DNA from: Candidatus Methanocorpusculum equi
GTDB taxonomy: Archaea > Halobacteriota > Methanomicrobia > Methanomicrobiales > Methanocorpusculaceae
Reading direction: 5' to 3'
DNA: 11,831 nt
Assembly: GCA_018065685.1 (NCBI GenBank)
Contig: JAGHSU010000044.1
Coordinates: 1 to 11,831 of the forward strand
The notes beneath the pieces were generated by a model that saw nothing but the letters and a program-made list of their open reading frames with translations, searched no databases and was not told the DNA's origin. The first letter of the stretch is position 1. Each line of letters opens with the position of its first letter. Of this stretch, positions 1-5,928 are shown in pieces. The position numbers were made by a program, and so were the translations under genes.

Positions 1-21
1 AAGAAGTTCATCGGGGAATAA
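1..21 (+). CDS. Possible C-terminal tail of an upstream gene (partial)
   Basis: Frame 1 reads KKFIGE followed by TAA at 19-21. It ends 7 bases before the pncA ATG, and its last codons contain GGGGAA (13-18), a plausible SD for pncA. This fits the end of an upstream cistron, but six codons cannot identify a gene and the call may be chance. Confidence 0.2.
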   Translation, partial: KKFIGE

Positions 22-28
22 CACAACA

Positions 29-559
29 ATGACGCGCCTTCTGGTGGTAACAGACTTCCAGTATGATTTTGTCAGCGGAAGCCTCGGCTTTCCGAAAGCT
101 CAGGAACTGGAAGAACCCATCGCCAAAAAAATCGAAGAGTACCGTGCAAACGGCGATGAAATCGTCTTTACGCTCGATACGCATGACGCGTAAGAATATC
201 CGAAGACGCAGGAGGGAAGAAAGCTCCCGGTTCTTCACTGCATCAAAGGGACAAAAGGGCATGAACTCTTCGGAAAGATTGCACATTTGCGCCTTCCATC
301 AGACAGGGTGTTTGAAAAAACCGCATTCCCGGCACCTGAGCTTTTCGGGTATCTGATGGGAAAACACTATGACTCGGTTGAGTTTGCAGGCCTTGTCTCA
401 AGCATCTGCATCATATCAAACGCGGTCCTTGCAAAGGCAGCCCTTCCCGAGACGGAGATTATTGTTGATGCAGCGTGTACTGCAGCATTTGATGAGCACA
501 TAAACACCGCAGCCCTTGATGTGATGGAGAATCTGCAGATAACGGTTCTGAACCGGTGA
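29..559 (+). pseudogene. pncA: Nicotinamidase (isochorismatase-like hydrolase) interrupted by one in-frame TAA
   Basis: The frame from ATG 29 to TGA 557-559 spells a 176-codon nicotinamidase, a normal length for the family, broken only by TAA at 191-193 (codon 55). Nicotinamidases hydrolyse nicotinamide to nicotinate and ammonia in cytosolic NAD salvage. Expected active-site residues lie on both sides of the stop: Asp9 in VVTDFQYDF, metal ligands Asp50 and His52 in TLDTH, His70 in LPVLHC, Lys97 in FEKTAFPA and nucleophile Cys127 in GLVSSICIISNA. The frame is unchanged across the stop, so this is a point nonsense change, not an indel. A TTG at 287 could restart only a fragment lacking Asp9 and Asp50/His52. 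pncB begins 6 bases downstream, the classic salvage pair. The gene is either a very recent pseudogene or carries a sequence error; TAA is not a known recoding codon in archaea. Confidence 0.85.
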
Positions 560-565
560 GGAACT

Positions 566-2041
566 ATGGCGGATGCAAAAATGACGGATGTGAAACAAAA
601 CCTTTCGATGCTCTGCGACTTCTATGAGTTTACGATGGGAAACGGGTATCTGGTATCAGGCATCAAAGACCGGGAAACCGTCTTTGATGTGTTCTTCCGC
701 GAAGTTCCTGATGGTGCCGGATTTGCGATAGCGGCAGGTCTTGAGCAGATTATTTCGTATGTGAAAGACCTTCATTTTGATGAAACAGATATTGCCTATT
801 TCCGCTCGAAACATCTCTTTGATGAGCGGTTCCTATCCTATCTTGCAGAGTTCCGGTTCACAGGTGACATCTATGCGGTCCCTGAAGGAACGCCGGTATT
901 TCCGAATGAGCCGATTCTTGTCGTAAAAGCCCCTGCGCTCCAGGCGCAGATTCTTGAGACCTTTATCCTGCTCACCTTAAATCACCAGTCGCTGATTGCA
1001 ACAAAGGCGAGCCGTATCTGCAGGGCAGCCCGCGGCCGTGCGGTCCTTGAGTTTGGTTCCCGCCGGGCGCAGGGGGCAGATGCTGCAACACTTGGGGCCC
1101 GTGCTGCCTACATCGGAGGGTGTGCCGGGACCGCGTGTATACTTACTGACGAACTTTATCAGGTCCCGGCAGGAGGGACAATGGCACACTCGTGGGTGCA
1201 GATGTTTGACAGCGAGTATGAGGCATTTAAGACCTACTGCGAGATTTATCCGACGAACGCCGTGCTCCTCGTTGATACCTATAACACGATTAAAAGCGGG
1301 GTTCCCAATGCCATCCGGGCGATAAAGGAGGTCTTGATTCCAAAAGGCATCATAAACTTTGGTATCCGTCTTGATTCAGGAGATATCGCCTATCTTTCGA
1401 AGCTTGCACGAAAGATGCTCGACGATGCAGGCCTTGCCTCCTGTAAGATTTATGCATCAAACGCTCTTGATGAGTACCGGATTCAGTCTCTGATGGCAGA
1501 AGGGGCAAAGATTGACATCTTCGGTGTCGGGGAGCGGATGATTACCTCCTCAAGCTGCCCGATATTCGGTTGCGTGTATAAACTTGCGGCGGTGGAAATG
1601 AACGGAGTTCTGACGCCGAAGATTAAGATCAGTGAGGATACTGCAAAGGTCACCAATCCGCACTTTAAAAAGGTGTGCCGCCTGATTGACAATGCAAGCG
1701 GAAAAGCGGTTGCAGACCTCCTCTGTGTGTACGATGAGGTCATTGACGATACAAAGGAGCTCACAATTTTTGATCCGGTAAGCACCTGGAAGACGAGTAC
1801 AATCCGTAACTTTACTGCACGGGAACTGCTGGTCCCTGTCTTTAAGAACGGGGAGCTGGTCTATGATATCCCTGATATTGCGACCGTAAAGGTGTACTGC
1901 GCGCACGAGCTTGATGTGCTGTGGGATGAGGTGAAGAGGTTTGAGCATCCGCACAGGTATTATGTGGATTTGTCGGAGAAGCTCTGGACAATTAAGAAGG
2001 AGCTGATTCACAAAATGGCAGAGGATATCAGGAGATTATAA
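566..2041 (+). CDS. pncB: Nicotinate phosphoribosyltransferase
   Basis: This 491-residue protein makes nicotinate mononucleotide from nicotinate and PRPP with ATP hydrolysis, the committed step of the Preiss-Handler route to NAD. The N-terminus (LSMLCDFYEFTMGNGYL, residues 13-29) matches the D-Y-E-F/L-T-M signature of the family. Further marks are EFGSRR (162-167), GTMAHSWV with His208 as the likely phosphorylated histidine, LDSGD (269-273) in the phosphate-binding region, and FGVGERMITSSSCPIFG (319-335). Length and motifs fit the longer nicotinate-specific form. ATG 566 is chosen because GGTGAGG (555-561) lies just upstream; a second ATG at 581 is too far from it. It is co-transcribed with pncA in all likelihood. 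If the pncA stop is real, this enzyme would depend on free nicotinate rather than nicotinamide. Confidence 0.95.
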   Translation: MADAKMTDVKQNLSMLCDFYEFTMGNGYLVSGIKDRETVFDVFFREVPDGAGFAIAAGLEQIISYVKDLHFDETDIAYFRSKHLFDERFLSYLAEFRFTGDIYAVPEGTPVFPNEPILVVKAPALQAQILETFILLTLNHQSLIATKASRICRAARGRAVLEFGSRRAQGADAATLGARAAYIGGCAGTACILTDELYQVPAGGTMAHSWVQMFDSEYEAFKTYCEIYPTNAVLLVDTYNTIKSGVPNAIRAIKEVLIPKGIINFGIRLDSGDIAYLSKLARKMLDDAGLASCKIYASNALDEYRIQSLMAEGAKIDIFGVGERMITSSSCPIFGCVYKLAAVEMNGVLTPKIKISEDTAKVTNPHFKKVCRLIDNASGKAVADLLCVYDEVIDDTKELTIFDPVSTWKTSTIRNFTARELLVPVFKNGELVYDIPDIATVKVYCAHELDVLWDEVKRFEHPHRYYVDLSEKLWTIKKELIHKMAEDIRRL

Positions 2042-2062
2042 CCTCCTCTTCTGTATTTGCCG

Positions 2063-2090
2063 GTTCTTTTTTTACCCGGGGTTTCCCGGG
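2063..2090 (+). terminator. T-tract and GC hairpin between convergent pncB and hydrolase
   Basis: A T-rich run (2065-2073) 24 bases after the pncB stop is followed by a perfect CCCGGG-GTTT-CCCGGG hairpin (2075-2090) that abuts the stop codon of the minus-strand hydrolase. Archaeal RNA polymerase terminates on oligo-T, so the T-tract probably ends pncB. The hairpin is symmetrical and could protect the 3' ends of both convergent transcripts; no T-tract follows it on the minus strand. Confidence 0.55.
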
Positions 2091-2783
2091 CTATTCCTTT
2101 AAAAATACCTCAACTGCTTCGTTGAACAGACCCGGATTTTCCGCCGCGACAAAATGCGACCCCGGAATAAAAACAAGCTTTGCACCGCGGATGCTTTCTG
2201 CAATCAGCCGCGTGTGCTTTTTCTTAATCATGTCATGCGTTCCTGCAATAACCAGGGTTGGCACAGTGATTTTTTTCAGGTCTTCTGTGGAAAGCTGCGG
2301 CTCATTTGCCATGAGACTGAAAAGTTCCGCTTTCTTTTTTGCATCTGCATCCTTTTTTGCGGAACACACCGCAAACCGGTACCCGAGCACAACACTGAGC
2401 CAGACAGTGAATTTCATTCCGTGAGGGAAGATGTTTCCCCCGTTAAGGATGAGTTTTGCAGCACGTTCCTGATGTGTAAGTGCAAACAGTATTGCAATAT
2501 TTGCCCCGTCTGAGAAGCCGAGGAGGTGTGCTTTTTGGATTCCATGCTCATCCATGAAACAGAGCAGGTCCTCTGCAAACTGAACGAGGGTAAAGGGTTT
2601 TGTTCCACGCGGGGAGTTCCCATGCCCTCTCGTATCTATTGCATAGATGTGGTAACTGTTTTTAAAATACTTCAGCTGCCCTGCAAAATACGAGGAGTCC
2701 TCTCCGTTTCCGTGCAGGAAAATAAGCGGGATTCCATCCCCGGTTTTGTCGCCTGCTTCGGTGTATGAAAGGGATATGTCCAT
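2091..2783 (-). CDS. Alpha/beta hydrolase fold protein
   Basis: A 230-residue single-domain serine hydrolase of unknown substrate. The oxyanion-hole motif HGNG is at residues 24-27, a DTRGHGNS segment typical of the fold at 50-57, the nucleophile elbow GFSDG with Ser91, the acid Asp184 in GTHDMI, and the catalytic His210 in GSHFVA. The region between about 113 and 170, rich in Lys and Ala, would form a small cap. No signal peptide or membrane segment is seen, so it is probably cytosolic. The family includes esterases, haloperoxidase-like and C-C hydrolases, and the sequence does not choose among them. It starts 25 bases after the cyclophilin stop. No SD precedes the ATG, but TTTAATTA, overlapping the cyclophilin stop (centre about 2811 on the minus strand), is about 27 bases upstream, so a leaderless transcript of its own is possible beside read-through. 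Confidence 0.85.
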   Translation of the reverse strand: MDISLSYTEAGDKTGDGIPLIFLHGNGEDSSYFAGQLKYFKNSYHIYAIDTRGHGNSPRGTKPFTLVQFAEDLLCFMDEHGIQKAHLLGFSDGANIAILFALTHQERAAKLILNGGNIFPHGMKFTVWLSVVLGYRFAVCSAKKDADAKKKAELFSLMANEPQLSTEDLKKITVPTLVIAGTHDMIKKKHTRLIAESIRGAKLVFIPGSHFVAAENPGLFNEAVEVFLKE

Positions 2784-2808
2784 TGAAAAACGAAAATGAT
2801 GAGGATAA

Positions 2809-3267
2809 TTAAAGAAGCACTGCCTCTTTAATTACGACATCAGTGAGCGGTCTGTCGCTGTAGTTGGTTTTTACTTTTCCGATTTTTTCAACAACTTCGA
2901 ATCCCTCGATGACTTTGCCGAATGCAGGGTGGGCTTTGTCGAGATAGTTGTTGTTTACGAGGTTGATGAAGAACTGTGAGCCGCCGGTGTTCGGGCCTGC
3001 GTTTGCCATGGCAATCGTGCCCTTGTTGTTTTTGTTGTCGGGCATGAACTCATCCTTAATCTGGTATCCGGGTCCCCCGCGGCCGGTTCCCGTCGGGTCT
3101 CCTCCCTGAATCATGAATCCGTCGATGACGCGGTGGAAGATAACACCGTTGTAGAATCCTTTTTTAACGAGGTCTGCGAAGTTTCCGGAGGTAATCGGCA
3201 TGTCTTCCCTCAGTTCAATGACAATGTCTCCTTCGGTTGTTTTTAAGAGGACTTTCTGTGCAGTCAT
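2809..3267 (-). CDS. Peptidyl-prolyl cis-trans isomerase, cyclophilin type
   Basis: A compact 152-residue cyclophilin that catalyses cis-trans isomerisation of prolyl bonds and assists protein folding. Diagnostic segments appear in order: FHRVIDGFMIQGGDPTGTG (44-62) with catalytic Arg46 and the Phe/Gln pocket residues, MANAGPNTGGSQFFI (87-101), and HPAFGKVIEG (113-122). The position of the cyclosporin-contacting Trp of human CypA is Tyr108 here, as in many prokaryotic forms, so weak cyclosporin binding would be expected. There is no signal peptide, so it is cytosolic. There is no SD, and a TATA-like TTTATAAT lies about 27 bases upstream, so the ATG is probably at the 5' end of a leaderless mRNA. 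The hydrolase follows 25 bases downstream and is probably co-expressed at least in part. Confidence 0.94.
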   Translation of the reverse strand: MTAQKVLLKTTEGDIVIELREDMPITSGNFADLVKKGFYNGVIFHRVIDGFMIQGGDPTGTGRGGPGYQIKDEFMPDNKNNKGTIAMANAGPNTGGSQFFINLVNNNYLDKAHPAFGKVIEGFEVVEKIGKVKTNYSDRPLTDVVIKEAVLL

Positions 3268-3290
3268 GATAACAATGTGGGTTTTTCTGT

Positions 3291-3299
3291 ATTATAAAC
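3291..3299 (-). promoter_or_regulatory. TATA box for the cyclophilin gene (leaderless)
   Basis: On the minus strand GTTTATAAT lies with its centre about 27 bases from the cyclophilin ATG (3265-3267). Archaeal initiation occurs about 25-27 bases downstream of the TATA centre, so the transcript would begin at or within a base or two of the start codon. No SD is present, consistent with a leaderless mRNA. Confidence 0.55.
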
Positions 3300-3336
3300 G
3301 TGTAGGTCTTTTGCTGCGTACCAAACGTTACTATCA

Positions 3337-3348
3337 ATAGTTTATACC
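3337..3348 (+). promoter_or_regulatory. TATA box for the radical SAM gene (leaderless)
   Basis: ATAGTTTATACC is centred 22-26 bases before ATG 3367, depending on which part is taken as the box, and there is no SD before the ATG. This predicts a start of transcription at the start codon. The 99-base divergent gap to the cyclophilin therefore holds two back-to-back promoters. Confidence 0.5.
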
Positions 3349-3366
3349 GCAAATATATTCCCACGA

Positions 3367-4527
3367 ATGAAAACCCCCTTTCATGTTATGATTATACCAA
3401 CCCTCGGCTGCCCCGGGAAATGCAAATACTGCTGGAGTTCTGATGTTAACTCTCCGAAGATGTCGATGGAGACCGTCTATGATATCGTTGAGTGGTTAAA
3501 GCCGGTGGAAAAAGACCATGTGACGTTTACCTTCCACGGAGGTGAACCGCTCCTTGCAGGTGCCGATTTCTACCGGACGGCACTCCCGCTCATCTCAAGG
3601 GAGCTCTCTCACATGCATCCTGAGTTTGCGATGCAGACCAACCTCTGGCTGATGACCGACGAGATTGCGGATATTCTGCAGGAGTACCATATTCCTATCG
3701 GTTCATCCATCGACGGTCCGGAGGATTTAACCAATTACCAGAGGGGAGACGGGTACTTTGAGCGGTGTATGAAAGGGTATGAGACCGCAAAGCGGCACGG
3801 GCTTTTGGTCCGGTTTATCTGTACGTTTACCAACTCCTCGGTTCAGAGAAAGGGGGACATTGTCCGGTTCTTTGAGGAGCAGGGCTGGGTTATGAAGCTG
3901 CACCCTGCCCTTCCTTCGCTGAAAGGCGACAATCCGAATGCATGGACGCTTGAGCCTGAGGATTACGGGGAGCTTTTAGTCTGGCTTCTGGATACGGCAA
4001 TCGACCACCCGCAGTTTGAGATTATGAATGTAAACGATCTCTGCCGCTGCGTATATACGAACACAGGGTCCGTCTGCACATACGCGGACTGTATGGGAAG
4101 TACCTTTGCAGTGGGGCCGGACGGGGCAATTTACCCCTGTTACCGCTTTATCGGGATGCCTGAGTGGGTGATGGGCTATGTTAAGGACAAGCCGTCTCTT
4201 GAAACACTGATGGACAGTCCTGCGGGACGCTTAATGACCGCGTACAAGTCGCATGTTGATGAGGTGTGCAGCGGGTGCCGTCACATTGCCTACTGCAGAG
4301 GGGGGTGCCCCTACAACGCTCTCGCGCGGCAGAATAAGACCGAGGACTGCGGAGGAGTTGACCCGCACTGTCGTGCGTACATGCGTATTTTTGATGAAAT
4401 CTGCACGCGGCTTGAGCGTGAGATGTCAGACTCCGGGAGCCGGTCTGCAGTATCGAGGGTGTCGCGGGTGAAGCGTGCAGAACCGCGGTGTGTGATGCCG
4501 CTGATTCAGCGGGTTATGGGGAAGTAG
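3367..4527 (+). CDS. Radical SAM/SPASM-domain protein, probable peptide- or protein-modifying enzyme
   Basis: A 386-residue radical SAM enzyme. The S-adenosylmethionine cluster motif CxxxCxxC is Cys15, Cys19, Cys22 in CPGKCKYCW; the GGEP motif of the SAM-binding strand is 58-61 in FHGGEPLL. The C-terminal half has a complete SPASM pattern for auxiliary [4Fe-4S] clusters: Cys242, Gly253-x4-Cys258 (YPC), then Cys301-x2-Cys304-x5-Cys310-x3-Cys314 and further cysteines at 328 and 335. Families with this architecture mature peptides or sulfatases. The closest match I recall is a methanogen group typified by Mhun_1560, assigned as peptide-modifying, but that is memory, not a search. The last 30 residues are a basic tail outside the SPASM fold. 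No short Cys-rich precursor ORF or sulfatase is seen next to it, so the substrate is unknown. The ATG at 3367 keeps the usual short lead before the first cluster cysteine; Met8 (3388) is an alternative. Confidence 0.88.
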   Translation: MKTPFHVMIIPTLGCPGKCKYCWSSDVNSPKMSMETVYDIVEWLKPVEKDHVTFTFHGGEPLLAGADFYRTALPLISRELSHMHPEFAMQTNLWLMTDEIADILQEYHIPIGSSIDGPEDLTNYQRGDGYFERCMKGYETAKRHGLLVRFICTFTNSSVQRKGDIVRFFEEQGWVMKLHPALPSLKGDNPNAWTLEPEDYGELLVWLLDTAIDHPQFEIMNVNDLCRCVYTNTGSVCTYADCMGSTFAVGPDGAIYPCYRFIGMPEWVMGYVKDKPSLETLMDSPAGRLMTAYKSHVDEVCSGCRHIAYCRGGCPYNALARQNKTEDCGGVDPHCRAYMRIFDEICTRLEREMSDSGSRSAVSRVSRVKRAEPRCVMPLIQRVMGK

Positions 4528-4603
4528 TCTTCTTCCTTCAACCAGCTCCTCTCCCCCGGCTATTTTACCGTCCCTCACCTGTTTCAGGGATATTGTAAAT
4601 CAT

Positions 4604-4618
4604 CTGTAAAGTTTACAG
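4604..4618. promoter_or_regulatory. Perfect 15-base inverted repeat CTGTAAA-G-TTTACAG
   Basis: Perfect 7-base arms around a single G, preceded at 4594-4599 by another TGTAAA, so the half-site occurs three times in 25 bases. The one-base spacer rules out a normal RNA hairpin and suggests a DNA-binding dimer site. It lies between two convergent genes, where an operator is unexpected. Function unknown. Confidence 0.3.
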
Positions 4619-4719
4619 TGATGTCTGTTGCCTGTGTGTATGGTCTGTTCTGCCGAATCTCTTTTAAACACCGGTACATACATAAAACATGACAAAAAAG
4701 ATAACTGAAACTCATCTCC

Positions 4720-4741
4720 TAAACAAGGGTGCAATGCACCC
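4720..4741 (-). terminator. Probable terminator of mtd
   Basis: On the minus strand, about 43 bases after the mtd TAA, GGGTGC-ATT-GCACCC (4741-4727) forms a perfect 6-bp hairpin followed by TTGTTT. A further T-run (reverse complement of AAAAAAG, 4694-4700) lies downstream. Together they make a reasonable termination zone. Confidence 0.55.
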
Positions 4742-4783
4742 CTGCTTAAGTTCCAAAAGAAAAATGGTATCAGGAAAGCAGGA

Positions 4784-4888
4784 TTACTCCGGCTTGCTGA
4801 TAAGTGCGACCTTGGAGACGATTTCTCCGGTCTTCTTGTGCGGCTTGCGGATGACGCCGTCGCATCCTTTCTCAATCTCACGTGCCTA
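4784..4888 (-). other. mtd segment beyond the in-frame TAG (codons 247-280)
   Basis: Immediately after TAG (4886-4888, minus strand) the same frame continues [16 protein letters not shown] and so on for 33 residues, ending SKPE before TAA at 4784-4786. AREIEK and a C-terminus ending in KPE are hallmarks of full-length Mtd proteins. The segment is therefore the genuine C-terminus, not chance open frame, and its codon use matches the rest of the gene. Confidence 0.88.
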
Positions 4889-5626
4889 GTCGCAGAGGTT
4901 TGCTGCTGCGCGCATAACTTCGTGTGCAGATGCAACGATTGGGATGTAGTCAGTCCACTCTTTGGTCATGAAGCATCCCTTAACGTTGATGCCTGCAACG
5001 GACTGTGCAAGTTCATATGCTGCGCGTGCCTTTGCAAGTGCGTACGGGTTGGTGAACTGGCCTGCAACTGCTTTGTCAGAGGTGACAACAATCTTCGGGA
5101 GCTCGAGTGCGTCTCCTGCCTTTCCTGCCTTGACCTGGTCGATGACCTTGTCAAGTTCGGTCTGGAGTAAGCGGAATGCACCGGTGACTGCGAGAACCTT
5201 TACGAGGTTTCCGTTGTAGTCTGCCATCTCAATCGGGTCGAGGAATTCACGGCGTGCGCCGATCATCGCGTCTGCCTTCATGATGATGTATCCGAATCCG
5301 GATGCCTTGAGTGCTTCCCAGCCCTCTTTCTTGGTGGTGACATCGTCAGTGATAACGATGACTGGGATGCCTGCTGCCTTAAGTGCTTCGCGTGCACCGA
5401 CCGGTCCCTCAAGGACACCGTTCGGGGAAACAACGATTGCGAAATCAGGCTTCCATGCAATCAGGTTAGTGACTACACGGTCGACATCTTCCTTCTGCAG
5501 TTTGGTTCCGGAAGTTGCCATGAAGGTCATCATGTCTTCACGGTCTGCGCGCTCATCTAAAAGAAGCTCAGCCATAACACCGGATGCGATGTTGCCGAGT
5601 TTTGCGACTCCTACCTTTACTACCAT
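4784..5626 (-). CDS. mtd: F420-dependent methylenetetrahydromethanopterin dehydrogenase, with in-frame TAG at codon 247
   Basis: Mtd reversibly reduces methenyl-H4MPT to methylene-H4MPT with reduced F420, in the C1 pathway from CO2 to methane. The protein opens [16 protein letters not shown] and has the family blocks [49 protein letters not shown]-type [15 protein letters not shown] and [16 protein letters not shown]. The uninterrupted part is 246 residues, from the start at 5626 to TAG at 4886-4888; reading through gives 280, the usual family length. Most homologues have Glu at the stop position (DEAREIEK), so a GAG to TAG change is the simplest origin. ATG 5626 is preceded by a good SD (GAGAGGTG, 5636-5643). 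Because this enzyme is central to hydrogenotrophic methanogenesis, loss would be severe unless the 246-residue form works, TAG is read through, there is another copy, or the base is an error. Confidence 0.9.
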
Positions 5627-5640
5627 ATGTAATTACACCT

Positions 5641-5658
5641 CTCATTTGGTTTAATGAG
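5641..5658 (-). promoter_or_regulatory. Inverted repeat in the mtd 5' leader, touching the SD
   Basis: CTCATT-N6-AATGAG is a perfect 6-base inverted repeat. On the mtd strand its right arm AATGAG runs into the SD GAGAGGTG (5643-5636). It lies close to the transcription start predicted from the TATA box at 5683-5690. It could be a 5'-terminal hairpin limiting ribosome access or an operator over the start site. Confidence 0.4.
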
Positions 5659-5682
5659 AACAATAATAGTTAGATAAGAATC

Positions 5683-5690
5683 GTTATAAG
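5683..5690 (-). promoter_or_regulatory. TATA-like element for mtd
   Basis: CTTATAAC on the minus strand, preceded by purine-rich CACAAG resembling a BRE. Initiation about 25 bases downstream would fall near 5660, giving a leader of about 34 bases that contains the inverted repeat and the SD. Confidence 0.45.
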
Positions 5691-5878
5691 GCTTGTGAAT
5701 CAATCGGCCGGAACGTAAACGGACAGAAAAAGCGGCATATTAAGAATCCGGCGTTTTTCCTCACACAAGGCCCCGGGTTTACGGGGTAAAAAGTCTGCAG
5801 AGGTTCTGATTTAATTTATCCTATCATTTATTACAGAGGATTTTTTCGCGCGTTACTTACAGGTCTTATACGCCTCAC

Positions 5879-5911
5879 AAATATGTTTAACCAAAACGGT
5901 TATTGTTAACC
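5879..5911 (+). promoter_or_regulatory. tfx promoter with alternating TAACC/GGTTA half-sites
   Basis: AAATATGTTT (5879-5888) is a TATA-like stretch. It runs into TAACC (5888-5892), GGTTA (5898-5902) and TAACC (5907-5911), spaced by 5 and 4 bases; the last two form the perfect repeat GGTTA-TTGT-TAACC. The sites span the predicted start of transcription of the helix-turn-helix gene, the expected place for an autoregulatory operator. No SD precedes the tfx ATG. Confidence 0.45.
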
Positions 5912-5928
5912 CCGTCTCATTACTATGT

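Larger units (their letters stand above)
4528..4783. other. Convergent intergenic region between the radical SAM gene and mtd
   Basis: These 256 bases hold no convincing gene. A short pyrimidine-rich tract follows the radical SAM stop, a 15-base palindrome lies at 4604-4618, and a hairpin near 4727-4741 probably ends the mtd transcript. ORFs starting at 4689 (+) and within this stretch on the minus strand are antisense readings of the mtd tail or lack any family features. Confidence 0.5.
5627..5928. other. Divergent regulatory region between mtd and tfx
   Basis: These 302 bases carry no protein gene. From left to right they hold the mtd SD and 5' inverted repeat, the mtd TATA box, a block with GCCGGA/TCCGGC (5707-5712 and 5747-5752), CGTAAAC/GTTTACG (5714-5720 and 5777-5783) and a CCCCG-GGTTTA-CGGGG hairpin (5771-5786), an AT-rich stretch, and the tfx promoter with TAACC/GGTTA half-sites. 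Confidence 0.6.

Noticed and set aside
191..193. TAA in pncA as a recoded codon
   Set aside because: No archaeal recoding of TAA is known to me; pyrrolysine uses TAG and selenocysteine uses TGA. Nonsense mutation or sequence error is simpler.
4600..4935. 111-codon minus-strand ORF and 66-codon plus-strand ORF (4689-4889) at the mtd 3' end
   Set aside because: Both overlap the true mtd C-terminus in other frames. The in-frame continuation of Mtd past TAG accounts for the coding signal.
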